64,000 nt of DNA from Gelatoporia subvermispora B (Eukaryota; Basidiomycota; Agaricomycetes; Polyporales; Gelatoporiaceae): the NCBI GenBank assembly GCA_000320605.2, contig KB445794.1, forward strand, positions 1,708,033 through 1,772,032, in the 5' to 3' direction. This document shows positions 23,091 to 33,931 of this stretch, piece by piece. The notes beneath the pieces are model-generated. The model was not told the DNA's origin and searched no databases. It saw only the letters and a list, made by a program, of their open reading frames with translations. Within the stretch, counting starts at the first letter, position 1, and each line of letters begins with the position of its first letter. A program made the position numbers and the translations under genes.

Positions 23091-24211
23091 CTAGCGACCA
23101 GAACCGCAGCTCTTGAAGATTCCTCCACCCAGGCTGATTCCAATGCTTATCCCGCCTACGATAGACTTCCACCAGCTTGTCGAGGTCATTGCTGCGCGCT
23201 GCAAGTGGGCGAACCAACTAGCTTCTTTGACCGCAGCACCGAAGAAGACACGTTGAGCCCACGCAGCAGTGGACCCTGTGAGACGTCCAATTGATTCAAT
23301 GAATGCTCTGAGTTTGCATATGCGGACATGATACCTTTGACTGGACCGTAAGGCCCAAATCCAAAGAGACCGAGGATTGGTCGCAGGATGACAATCGGAC
23401 CCTCTTGAGGGATCATGATTGAGAATGCGAAGAGCAAGACCTCGAGAAGAACCGGATGCTGCTCCGCGAGGTCTCCTGTTAGAGAATAAGCATTATGCTC
23501 GCAATGGATGTGCAAGGAGACTGACCAGTCAAGACAAGAACAGGGATAATACGGTCCTGAAGTTCGTCCAGGCGGGCTCTCCATACTTCCTCATCCTTGC
23601 CATGTTTGACTATGACGTCGAGAACTGTCTCTTTTGCCCGTTCCATGACCGATGTTATTCTCTTCAGCCTTTCCTCATGGCCTGGGGCTTGGTCAGGAGG
23701 AGGAAACTCTCTCTTGAGAAGCTCAAAGAGTTTCTGAAGGTGCGTCTCAAGATCTCCTCTGAAATCCTCCGCGTCGATGTCATTGACATGCAACTGATTT
23801 TTAACGTCATCTTCCACATTCCTCGCGCTGACAGCGAGCTCATGCATGGCCAGTTTGAGCGAAGTAACCTTCTCGACGACGTCAAACTCAGCAGCTTTCT
23901 CGTTAAGAAGTTTCTCTGCATATCGCTCGACACGGTCTCCAAGTGCGGCGGCACGTTCCCAGAAATCTACTTTGTTGACCTGTGGTAAGTCAATTGACCC
24001 TCCTGAATGAGAGGATACAAGGACGACCTTTATCAACAGACTCTGCGAAGAAACCTGAGATGATCTTGGTGAAGGATTCCAGGGCATGGTTTCTCAAGTC
24101 ACCAATGCGTAAGTCTATCCGAGGGACCCGGGCTGCACAGGTCGACGAGATGACAGTGAATACAAGAAAGAAGAGGGCTGCAGGGAACGCGCTTGACTTA
24201 ACGAAATACAT
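23091..24211 (-). CDS. Secreted or membrane helical protein with IFI27/ISG12-like C-terminus
   Basis: Four exons on the reverse strand give about 300 residues. The ATG at 24211 begins a clear signal peptide (MYFVKSSAFPAALFFLVFTV, cleavage near TCA-AR). The middle is a charged, probably coiled-coil region rich in Glu and Lys (residues ~60-190). The last two exons encode a hydrophobic, Gly-rich part: GPIVILRPILGLFGFGPYGP, then GSTAAWAQRVFFG and SIVGGISIGISLGGG. This GPxGPxxGSxAA pattern is typical of the ISG12/IFI6-like membrane module, which basidiomycetes have in many copies. Its role in fungi is not known. It sits between double-BTB genes but is unrelated to them. An alternative start further upstream would place the signal peptide internally and is less likely. 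Confidence 0.65.
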
Positions 24212-24896
24212 GGTCGATGGGCGTAATAAGGGGGCGAGATGAGGATGCCGTACCCGCGAGTCGAACAGCTTCAGCAGGAATTCGCTAGCTCTCTTATCCT
24301 CGGCATACTGTGTACCGATCCTCACCTATAATTAAACTTGAACCTTCTTCAGATTGACATGTATACACTTCATAGAGTAATGCGAAGGCAAAAAGCACGA
24401 TACGAAGCTACCTTCGTCTTCCTCTCGTGGTCTATTGAAGCCGAAGGGCGTGGCTGATCCCGGTATTAATCCTAATCCTGCACCTTAGTTGCCACCCACT
24501 TTCTTCGCATCTTGCAGCACAGTACCACGGAGAACGAGAGAAGGTCGATGTGCCGGTTCGCAAGGCTGCGCATGACGGCATCCGGGCGCCTGTAGAACTT
24601 GAACCTTAGGAATATTCGGAATCATGCAACTCAACTAGCTATGCAGGCTTCCTGACGATGTACGCGAACACAAGGACGCGTGCTATCTGCCTCACCAACC
24701 CGATGCAGAACTCTGATCAGCCAATAACGACAAGCACTCTGAAAGGGCGTTCCCTCTGTAGCCCCAGAATGTACTATATGCAAAATGGCTGACGGTACAA
24801 GATATCGCGGACTGGTGACTGTACGTCGTGTCAGTACATTGTTTCCATGCCAGAGAAGTTGGCGAAATCCGCAGGCTCCCCTCAGGTGGTCATCTA
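24212..24896. other. Intergenic region between IFI27-like gene and BTB gene 3
   Basis: No exon is supported apart from the possible last exon of BTB gene 3 at its right edge. Confidence 0.4.
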
Positions 24897-26622
24897 TCAC
24901 CATGGCTGAGCTGTGCCGTCGATCATCTGAGGTTCTACCTTGAACGCAGGTGAGACGGTCGTAGTTTCACAGTGGTTTAGATTATCTCACCTCCGAGACA
25001 GCATCTTGGATGTCAGACGGGAGCTGCTCCACCCGCAGCATGTACTTTCCGGTAGATTCTTCCTCGTCCTCCTGGACAGATTCTCTGGCTGACAGCAGAA
25101 GTTCCACTAGCGTTTTTCGGCTCGGAATTGCAGCGCGGCGCATAAACATGTTCTCCAGCGTCGCACTTGCGAGTCGCCATCCCTCATTTCTCGAAGGAGC
25201 GTCGCGATACATATTATAGCTTCCCTTAGATTTCTTCGTCGACCGAGCTGGAGGTGTGTGGGATAGTGACGTTTCCAAGCGAGTTGTGACTGCGCGGTGA
25301 CATCGTTGGTGGTACCTGAGGAGACGATAGTATGGGGGTGCAGGAGTGATCTCCATTTCGGCGCAATATTTGAATGTAATATCTTGCTCCAGCGACTGCT
25401 TCGCTGCGTCGTTCGCCAATTCGTGGTCTCCCAGACCGAGCGACACGAAGTACATTCGGAACGGGTTCTTCTCGATGATCCTCGTCAACCATTTCTTCGC
25501 CTTTTCCACTACCTTGCTTAATTGATAAGCCAGCGCGGACTGCAGAACGCTTCTAGCGCATGCAACGTCATCGATCTCGGAATTTCTGGGTTCTCCGTCA
25601 TAGCAGAAGTACAGGAGAGTCAACAAGACCTCTCCGTCCTCTTGAAAGTGAAGCTCGAGGGTACCCATGACCGAGCCCGACTGCTCGACACTGCTGGGAT
25701 CACCTGTCCACGTATGTACAGCAACTGCGATCTTCTCCCGTAACTTGGAGGATGCCATAGCCAGAATAGCTCGGTGTGCCGGTACGGTAATGCCGTTTGA
25801 AGAGACGCAAATGATATCTGTATATGGCAACTGTTTGAAGAACGCACAATGCGCTCCGATCGTTTCGCTCTCAGGGACAGCAGATGCCTCTGTGGATGGG
25901 GTAGCTTCTTCTCCGCTTTCCTTGATAGATGGAACGCAACTATCCTGCCCTGTCTGCACCGGCGGGACACAAAACTCGTAGCATTTGGTTCGCAACGAGG
26001 ATGTAGCACGGTATCTGACCAATCTGTAGTACACCGCAGCCGATATTTCGCCCATGACGGGTGGGAAGTCGTTCAAGCTCAGAGATTGGGGCAGCGCAAG
26101 CGTGGAATCGGCTGCCTCCCGAGCCTCAGCCTCCAGTCGGAGGATGCAAGACACCGCCCATACTCCAAGGGGATTACGGTCCCGAAATGTACGCAGTTCC
26201 CTCTTCATGAGATCTGTTGCCTCCTCCATATCGTACTTGAGCGCGGCGGCAAGGACAGGTCGGACAGATTCTAAAGTGACCAGCGCAGGGTCCGCGATGG
26301 GGTATGTCAAGCGCAGGAGTGAGTCGAGCACTTCGCTGGTCTCCGTGACCGTGATGATCGGTCGGCGATCTGCAGTATTAGATCCCTGGTCCAGGTCGAC
26401 ATTCGCCCCATTAGGCTGCGGGAGGCTAAACATGGTCTTGAAGACGGTTGATGCTTCTATGAGGATGACGCTGTGCACACTGAAGTCGAAGCAGTCGACT
26501 GTGCGGAGGATCGTATCGGCGACTGGATTATTGAAAGGATGTTGAGCAACAGCAGGGATAGCAGGACCAATAGCGGTGATTGTGGACTCCGGAAAGCCCC
26601 CGGGAGCGTCGTGGGCATTCAT
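24897..26622 (-). CDS. Double BTB/POZ-domain protein 3
   Basis: One long exon of 546 codons, possibly followed by a short terminal exon (donor AVSE|GTGAGA near 24985, stop near 24897), encodes two BTB modules. The first reads VADTILRTVDCFDFSVHSVI and FKTMFSLP; the second reads PYTDIICVSSNGITVPAHRA. The intermodule linker is Ser/Glu-rich. This paralog is the most diverged of the four and lacks the spaced-Cys motif seen in copies 1, 2 and 4. The ATG gives MNAHDAPGGF. Function is unknown; BTB domains suggest dimerisation or E3-ligase adaptor roles, but no other domain is present. Confidence 0.8.
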
Positions 26623-27092
26623 AGTGAAAGTCTTAGCGTACGACTAGTGGGCTAAGTGGTTTGTTAGTACGATGAAAAGGCCAGCGGAGGAGATGCCTCG
26701 TGGACGCCATGAATCTGGTTGTTTTACGTAGTCACATCACACTTTTAGCGAATCGAGGAATTCTTGTCAGTGGCAGACAGCAATCGCTAGGGGTAGTTGC
26801 AGACATGATCACTGGACATACATCTTCGACTGGTCGTGTGGAGTCTCACCCTCACCGCCACCGACAATAACATATGGGACCGCTCGGTCCATGGGAGCAC
26901 TATCAATGAACCTTCGGTTACCAACGTTGTGGCAGCACATACTAACATCACTGTGTGAGAAGAGTTGTCTTATCAGTTGACTCTATGAGGATACAGCCGG
27001 CGGCAATAGCTGAAGCAAGAGCATAACTTGCGATTGCGACAAATACAACGTTACATCAATGCACCTAGGTGAACAGGAAATCGACAGTCAAG
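26623..27092. other. Intergenic region between BTB genes 3 and 4
   Basis: Nothing recognisable. Confidence 0.4.
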
Positions 27093-28828
27093 TCAGGCGG
27101 CGGAGGCGGAAATGTCTTCGTCCATATCAAACTGGATATCAATGTCAACGGGGTGAACGAGCGAGTCTCCGAGTGCAGCAGGCCAATTGTGCGTACCTTC
27201 GGGAGGGAGGTCTCAAGTCGCTGTGCCACCTCCTCACTGAACCGCACGAATTTTGCACAGTCAAACGTATGCCCTGAGCAACCAAAGAAGGAGCTCGGCG
27301 ATGGCCTTGAGCCGGCATATAAGAGGGCGTACGAGAGGGTACTCATAGCGCTGGCAGTGTAAAGGCAACATTGTGGTGAGTCGTCGTGGCGTTGAATACC
27401 GAAACAGTTACAATATCGATCAAGGATTTGAGCGCGCCAGTTGCCGCATGCGCCACACGAAGCAGGACTGTCCCCAAGGAGCGTATCGAAGAGCGATCGA
27501 ATATTGTGGAGACTGATCCAGGATAGAGTTAATTGATGACAAGATTTGATATAAGTGAGAAGGCGATAGTACGTCTCCGCGTGTACGTCCTCCAACTCGG
27601 TCACATATCCATCGACTTCGCCCCTATCGCGTCGGAGGATAATTTCGACAGCTTTGTGGATCTCTTCAGTAAGTCCAAGCTTGACTCCGGTCAAGTAAAT
27701 CGTAAGAGGGTTAATATTCATGGACCAGATCTTAGCTGTAAGCTCTTGAGCTAGTCTTCGCATATCGTATTTGTGCGCTGCGGCGAGAACTTGAAAGAGC
27801 TGGTCAAATGTTCGCTTGGTTTGGTTCCTAACTGGATACAGATACTCGAGAAGATGAGAAACTGTCTCAGCATCTTACTGGAGCGGCACAATGATGTCTT
27901 GTGTCGGCGTGGATGCCGCATCTGGCAGTGTCTGCAAACCTCCCTTGCTTTCAGCGAGCTCGCGAAGTCTTCGCTCAAATACGGGCGAGGAAAGTGTCAA
28001 TATGTCCGAATGAACGCGGAATGCCACTCCTTCCGTCGACAGCAATTGTACATGTGCGTCATGCAAAGGTTGTTCGAGAAACGTAGAACACATCTTGGAA
28101 ACCTGATGCACGTCATCGCCAGTTGTTCGTTCGTCATTAGTGTTACTAGCTTCGTCATCCCTGGCACTAGCGAGAGTATTCTGTCGTTGACACTGGTAGG
28201 ACGGTGTGACCGTCACGGGATGACAGAGTGTCGGCTGCTCGTTTGGCCATGTCTTGCAATATTGCAGGAGACGGTAGTAGCAGCCGGCGGTGGTTTGACG
28301 AAGCTGGGGTACGTATGAGCGTTGTTTGCCCTGAGATCGCACCGCTTGCGCCGCGGCATACGCGTCCGCTTCAAAGCCATGAGAGCACGCGATGCAGTAG
28401 ACTTCAAGGGGGTATTCCTGGATGAAGTTACGTAGACGCTCCCTCAACAGATCGATGGCTTCTGTCATGTCGTACTTCACGGCGGCGGCAAGGACGGGGC
28501 CCAGCTCTCCGGGACCTGCCAATGCCGGGTCTGATACAGGATACAGGAACCGGAGCAGGGGCTCCAGAGCAGTGCTGCATTCCGTAATGGGGACGAAGGG
28601 CAGACCATCGTATACAAATCGGTCCGGTCGTCCATCGTGTTTGTCACTGGGTGCTGGCTGGGGGATGCTGAGCATGCCATCAAAGACCTCAGAGGCTAGC
28701 GACAATATTTGGCTATGAACACGATAGGCAACATTGTCGGATGTGACAAGCACGATGTCTGCATTGCGTTTGTCGAAAGGAGAAGGGGCAGAGGATAACT
28801 CGATAGTTGTCGGTAGCGTTCCAGTCAT
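27093..28828 (-). CDS. Double BTB/POZ-domain protein 4, with in-frame stop or new intron
   Basis: The frame starts MTGTLPTTIELSSAPSPF and holds BTB 1 (RNADIVLVTSDNVAYRVHSQ) and BTB 2 (HDAHVQLLSTEGVAFRVHSD). At 27875-27877 a TAA interrupts the second BTB module. The same frame then continues open for about 240 codons (ETVSHLLEYLYPV, later CGACGNW and CLYTASAMS). The TAA sits inside CA|GTAAGA, a consensus donor, and an acceptor 51 nt on would remove the stop in frame (27828-27878) with loss of 17 residues of the BTB core. A last intron (AAG|GTACGC) leads to a short exon FDMDEDISASAA ending at 27093, matching the paralogs. It is either a pseudogene or a gene with a new intron. Confidence 0.65.
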
Positions 28829-29285
28829 ATTCTACGACGGCGACGTGAGGTCTGACGTAGCATTGAATGAGCATGACATACTTACATTGATTCGTATCCC
28901 AGGATGTGTCCTCGATGGACGGTATAGGAAAGAGAGTGGGTATAGACGTAGAAGATTTGAAGAGAGCCGTATGACCTTAATCAGTGGTATACTAGTCCGC
29001 CGAAGGCCTGGTCGAGGATGGAGCCAGAAACGAAGTTACAATGAACGTCCGAACGACGCATGCCAGCAACGAGGCGAGCCCGGATGCAGTCCAAGCACCA
29101 GATATGGCACACTGCCCAGAAGAAAAATGTGCAGAAAGAATAGCGCAAGGCGACAAGGACGGCATTGACGCTTGTCATCGTGTGAGCTTTACATGTGCCG
29201 TGAAATAGTTGATACAGCACATCTCACCTGCTTAGCAAATATGGCGACCATGCCTCCTCAAATGCAGCATACACGTGGTACCAAA
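28829..29285. other. Leader of BTB gene 4 and intergenic DNA
   Basis: This holds a 5' leader intron of BTB gene 4 (donor TCAAT|GTAAGT near 28887, acceptor CGTAG just before the ATG), as in copies 1 and 2. Nothing else is recognised. Confidence 0.4.
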
Positions 29286-30137
29286 TCAGACGTGACCGCA
29301 TCCCCATTTTAGCGATAGCCATACGACCCAGCGCCTGCGTTCCTGTTCGTCCTCCGTGTCCGCTCTCTCAACGTCCCACGGCCTACTCCCTGACCCATTC
29401 ACCGCCCGCTCCTGGAGGGTGTCAACACGAAGTCCACTCGCGGACACCAACTTCAGGAAAGCCTGAACAGCATACCGTCCGGTATGGAACCCTGCGACGA
29501 GGTACGCTCGAGCATCCGGGGACCGCCTCAAAGTAGAACATATAGAGTTGAGAAGGAGTTCATGTGTTTCCGCATTCCACAGAGTATCAGCAGCGACGAT
29601 TATATCGAACCCAGCCGAGAGGCCTGGGCTTGAGTCGGTGGCGGCTTCAAGGAGAGGAGAGGGGTCTGTACCCCAGGCATATGGCACAGCCACACAACGG
29701 GACTCGACGTCATTGCGAACGATGTTCTCCGCGAGCGCTGCTATGAGCTTGTCGTCCGGATAGTCGCTCGCGACGGCCTGCACGTCGTTGTACGCCTTTG
29801 CTATGGTGATGCTGGGCAAGCCTGCCGCCGCGCCGAGCTCCAAGACCCGCAAGCGCCCTCCCCTACCCGCGGCTGCTCGAATGTGCGTCTCGAATTGCAG
29901 ATCGTCTAGGTGATCTGCAATATACAAAGACGCTACCCAGATTGATGACGCGTGCAGAGACCAATTTGCAGAATGCGTGTCAGGCGTCCGGAGAGTGATC
30001 GGCGTAGGCGTGGAGCCATGTAAGAGTGTGTTCTTGGGCTCGTATGTGTAAAGAAGGCCTGCGGCAGAGTGCGTTACGGGGACGTAGTCATAGAGTGTTT
30101 CCAGAGAATCAGCGAGGACATCTTCCGCGTCTTCCAT
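29286..30137 (-). CDS. EFM7: EFM7-like protein lysine/N-terminal methyltransferase (seven-beta-strand)
   Basis: A single open frame of 283 residues matches the EFM7/nicotinamide N-methyltransferase-like family (class I, SAM-dependent). Visible motifs are SANWSLHASSIWVASLYIAD before the fold, motif I VLELGAAAGLPSI, VASDYPDDKLI for the acidic loop, and FDIIVAADTLWN. EFM7 in yeast methylates the N-terminus and a nearby lysine of translation elongation factor eEF1A; the same substrate is likely here but not shown. The length is near normal. There is no intron, unlike most neighbours. Confidence 0.8.
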   Translation of the reverse strand: MEDAEDVLADSLETLYDYVPVTHSAAGLLYTYEPKNTLLHGSTPTPITLRTPDTHSANWSLHASSIWVASLYIADHLDDLQFETHIRAAAGRGGRLRVLELGAAAGLPSITIAKAYNDVQAVASDYPDDKLIAALAENIVRNDVESRCVAVPYAWGTDPSPLLEAATDSSPGLSAGFDIIVAADTLWNAETHELLLNSICSTLRRSPDARAYLVAGFHTGRYAVQAFLKLVSASGLRVDTLQERAVNGSGSRPWDVERADTEDEQERRRWVVWLSLKWGCGHV

Positions 30138-30488
30138 CTCAAGCGATTTGTAAGAGAATTACTTGAATGAAGAGTTCAGCAATCACCACATACCTATGCT
30201 CAATCTCTACCACCTCCACGACCTGTGCGTCGACACCAAACCGATTGACGAGTTCAGCGGCGAGTCCAAAGATCGGGCGCTCGATAAACGTATGAGTCAC
30301 GAGATCAGGCGTTGAATCCCTATATGGCAGGTGCGGCCCACGTGGGGAGGCGCTTAGGGTTGCTGGACAGACCCAGGAGCCAGGCCAGCCACTGCCAGCC
30401 ACCGCTTGACACCTAGGAGTTGACTGCTTTGGTGGGCTTTGGTAGCCTCCTTCCATCGTTCTCCTCTGGCCCTGGCCGATGCAGCGGT

Positions 30489-31992
30489 ATGGAAGACCCG
30501 AACTCTTCCCCTGAACGGTGAAATATGCGAGAAATGCTCGAGTCTATGAGGTCTCTAACGATCGTTCTTCAGGTCGGTGAAGGTCAAGTACTCGGGCCGG
30601 CGCAAGGTACTTTGCACTCTAGCAAGGCTCCACCCTATCTCTAAGATTATACTTAGCGGAAGACGGATACTACTGCAAATCACGCTGAGTGCGCGTCTTT
30701 TCCCCTGGTGGGGCTGTCTAAGTACTGAGCCAACACCAGGGATTCTGACGGAAGCGTGGAGGATGGGCATGCGAATCATGAGATACCCCCGGAACAGCGG
30801 GAGGCTGTAGGCAAGGTAAGAACCGCTTTCACTGATAAATTTGAGCGCACGAACGGAGAGTGTATGACATGGTGAAGACTGAGTGCGACTACATCGATGG
30901 ATGACTGATCTCGTTCTGTCCTCTCTGACAGGCCAGTGACAAGGGGAAGGGGAAGGATTCGATTGCACAGTGCGTATCTACTTCATTGCCCCCTTTGTTA
31001 CAGCGATGACCCCCAAGTTCGCAGACGTCACACACAGCCCCTTGACCTCCCTGGCCCTGACCCAAACGACTCTCATTCATCTTCTCGCACGAAAGCCAAG
31101 CATATCTCTCATTCACGCGTCTCATCTCTCGCACACAACACCATCTCCGATGCACCCTCAGTAAAACCGCCATCTAGCACGAGTCCTGGAAGTAACAAGA
31201 AACCCGGTTCCAAGTACGTGGGCCCTGATATTGCAGATGTCTTGATCACGACTCACTCATGCATGGTATTCACAGCCACAGGGGCACTCCCGAAAGCATA
31301 GCAGATGACCAGTCCTCTGTTGGAGATGGCCCTAAACATACACGGGCCAGGAAGACAGAGGCTGAGCGGAAGGAATTCTTCGAGAATGACCCGCACTCCG
31401 GCGACGTCGAGCCGCACCGGATATTTTGTACTGGTTGCAACAATTGGGTGCAACTCAATTCAAGCCGCCGATATGTGATGCGCCCCTGGTTGGAGCATCG
31501 CAAACAATGCCGCAGACAATCCTCGGCCCGAAGGAGGTGCGGATTTTTCCTCTCTCAGCTACCCAGATGTCTGATAATGCTCTCTGCAGCGCCGAGGTTG
31601 CATCTGAAACTGTTAATTGTACAAGCGCTGCCGCTGAACGTGAAGGGGATGCGCAGCCAATCGAGCAGCCGCAACCTCCCGCACAAGCGGCGTCACCCGG
31701 TGATGTTGCAGATGCAACAGGCGGTCCAGAGCCACCACCGTCTGTCATACCGAAGGCCGAATCGCCCATTAGCACGAAGGCATTAATAGAGCTGCCCTTT
31801 GCTCAGACAACCCCGTCTCCCGCCAAACGTGCTCGTGAGGACAGCGAGGAGGAGGAGGATTCTAGACGTGTACGGCCACGCACAGAGATGTACGAGTCTC
31901 CAGAAGGTGACGCGCCTGGCTTCCTTGATTGGTTGCTCTTCCCCATTCGGAGCTTTGTACGCGGCTTCAAGGAGGGAATGTCATCGACCTGA
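30489..31992 (+). CDS. Zinc-finger-like, mostly disordered hypothetical protein A
   Basis: About seven exons are needed. A probable first exon (MEDPNSSPER) splices to SVKVKYSGRRK, then to PPEQREAVGK and ASDKGKGKDSIAH. A Ser/Pro-rich exon follows, and then the best-defined part: RARKTEAERKEFFENDP and CTGCNNWVQL...WLEHRKQC, a C-x2-C...H-x3-C pattern. A 53-nt intron near 31539 restores the frame into an acidic, Pro-rich tail with a bipartite basic patch (AKRAREDSEEEEDSRRVR). The last residues, FLDWLLFPIRSFVRGFKEG, may form an amphipathic helix. I recognise this only as a basidiomycete-type zinc-finger-like protein. The 5' exons are tentative; one intron would be only 34 nt. A similar gene follows. 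Confidence 0.55.
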
Positions 31993-32372
31993 CATACGGG
32001 TCAGTATATAAGTACATAGGCAGTGTGCAGATCTATCTTTTCATAGTCTTTCCTTGACTCCGTACAGCGTGTACAACCACCGTTTGACATACATACGCTC
32101 CCTATCTCGATCTTGCTCTCCAATACACTCTGCAGATCCTGTCTTTTACCGAGAGATCAATACATTGTTCGCATAATTTACTTCTCAGAGGAATTGATTC
32201 CGCGAACCTCGTCTGAACGTGGCCGCAATGCTTTGAGCGCGTTCGACGCGTCTCGATTCGGCCTTTGCCGGCCTACCGCAGGCCGCCTCTTTCTGCTCCT
32301 CCGCCCGCTCTCGAGTGGCTCATTCTTCTTCTTCCTCTACCACCACCCCCCGCAATCCTTGTCGACGCGCCC

Positions 32373-33658
32373 GATGAACCTACGAACTCGGTGCGTGCTC
32401 CGGATGAATAATCCCCCGCGATTCTGACCTTTGGTGCTTAGTGCCATCGCCGCCACGGAGGGGCACGATGACTTTGAACACGAGAGGAGACCCGTCAAGG
32501 TCCGTCGCTGCGGTCCCCGTGCCGCTGCAACGCCTAACGCACATTCTCAGCGCGTCAGAACTCAAGAAGACGAAGGGGGACCGAGGTACAAGCATGCCCC
32601 ATTAGCTTTTGATGCTCTGCTCACCGCGCTGCGGTCCACACAGCCTAGCCCCAGCTCAACGGCGCTCCAGCCCGGCTCTGCGTGACCCTGAGTGCGTTGC
32701 TCACCGCCGGCCCATCTGGCACACTTTTGACGCGTCCCCCCCAGGTCTGGCTCCGTGTACTCCGCCATAAACGACCATCACGACCATCACGATTTGAGCG
32801 AGGGGGGTGTGGCGGCCACGGCTACCAGCGCAAGCGGGAACGTGGCCGCCCCGCTGAAAGTCGATCCCTCACTTCCCCCCGACACTCCGTACGTGTCCGA
32901 CGCGCTGGATGTGCGCTCCGACGTCTAGCTCATAATGGTGTTGCAGGCCCGGATTGGGTAGGCCTTTAAAACCCGAAGAGCGAGCGCGCAGGCAGAAACT
33001 GATGGACGACTCAATGGTGGAGGTGGTTAATCCTCGTCTGGTTCGGTGTCGATGGTGTCAAGCAGATATCAAGCTCTCAATGAAGAGTCTGTACGACCCG
33101 CAGCATTGGACAAGGCACAAGGGGCGATGTATCAAAAAGCATGCCAAAGAACGTGAAGTAAGGATTCGCCCTGTTCTCTGCCGTGTTGGCACCTGACTTT
33201 TTCACGATCAGCTTTGGCCGATTCGTACCGAGCTCCCCTCCACTCCGAAATCGCGGGCGACCAGCTCTGCAACGCCACCGCTCACCCCCGACGAAGGCGA
33301 CGAGGGGCAGTCCAGCGATGCGGCGATCAAGGAAGAGTCGCCACCGCCTGCTGTAACAAAAAGCCCTGCTGGCCCTCGCATTATGCTACCGTCTTTCACA
33401 TGCCCAGCGTTCGACGACTACGTGAAAAACACCGGTCGTACACTGACTTGGGATCTGTCCTCCCGACTTCTCCAGCCATGGAACACATGGCAGTGGGGCG
33501 ACGTGCAGCCTCCCGTCTGGGATGTCAAGGGGAGCGAACTAGAGGAAAACGTTGGCCTCGAGAACATCTTCTCTGTTCTCGAGCTGGGAGAGGAAGGCTT
33601 CGTTCCTCTCCTCGTTCCGGCCGAGTCTACCTCTACCCCTGAAACAGCATCTGACTAA
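32373..33658 (+). CDS. Zinc-finger-like, mostly disordered hypothetical protein B
   Basis: Five exons read open. The first is tiny (MNLRTR) and ends at a GTGCGT donor. A low-complexity basic part follows, then an intron, a His/Ala-rich part, and an exon with RPLKPEERARRQKLMDDS followed by RCRWCQADIKL and HWTRHKGRC, a C-x2-C...H-x4-C finger-like motif. The last exon is acidic and ends PETASD. The layout (basic helix, then a C2HC-like finger, then a disordered acidic tail) parallels the gene just upstream, so the two are probably old tandem paralogs. The finger could bind nucleic acid; no function is known. Confidence 0.65.
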
Positions 33659-33931
33659 CTCATCGTTCTTGAATTTATTCCATAGCATCTACCCCACCCA
33701 TCGTACAAATCATCACAACACAACATTTGCCCACCGCATAATCCCTTGCTTCCTGCACATTTGATACTTCCATTACATTTCTCCGCATTGCCTTATTGCA
33801 CAGTGTCTTACTATCTCGTCGCCATTTATGCTTTGCTATTTCCAGTTCACATCGCTATCCTCAGTGCGAATAATCGGTAATATTGTAATCTAAAGTGTAT
33901 ACAAAACAAAAGCAAACATCTACGTTATCCC

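Noticed and set aside
27069..27362. Forward frame over the 3' end of BTB gene 4
   Set aside because: Antisense to the BTB coding exon and its conserved terminal intron.
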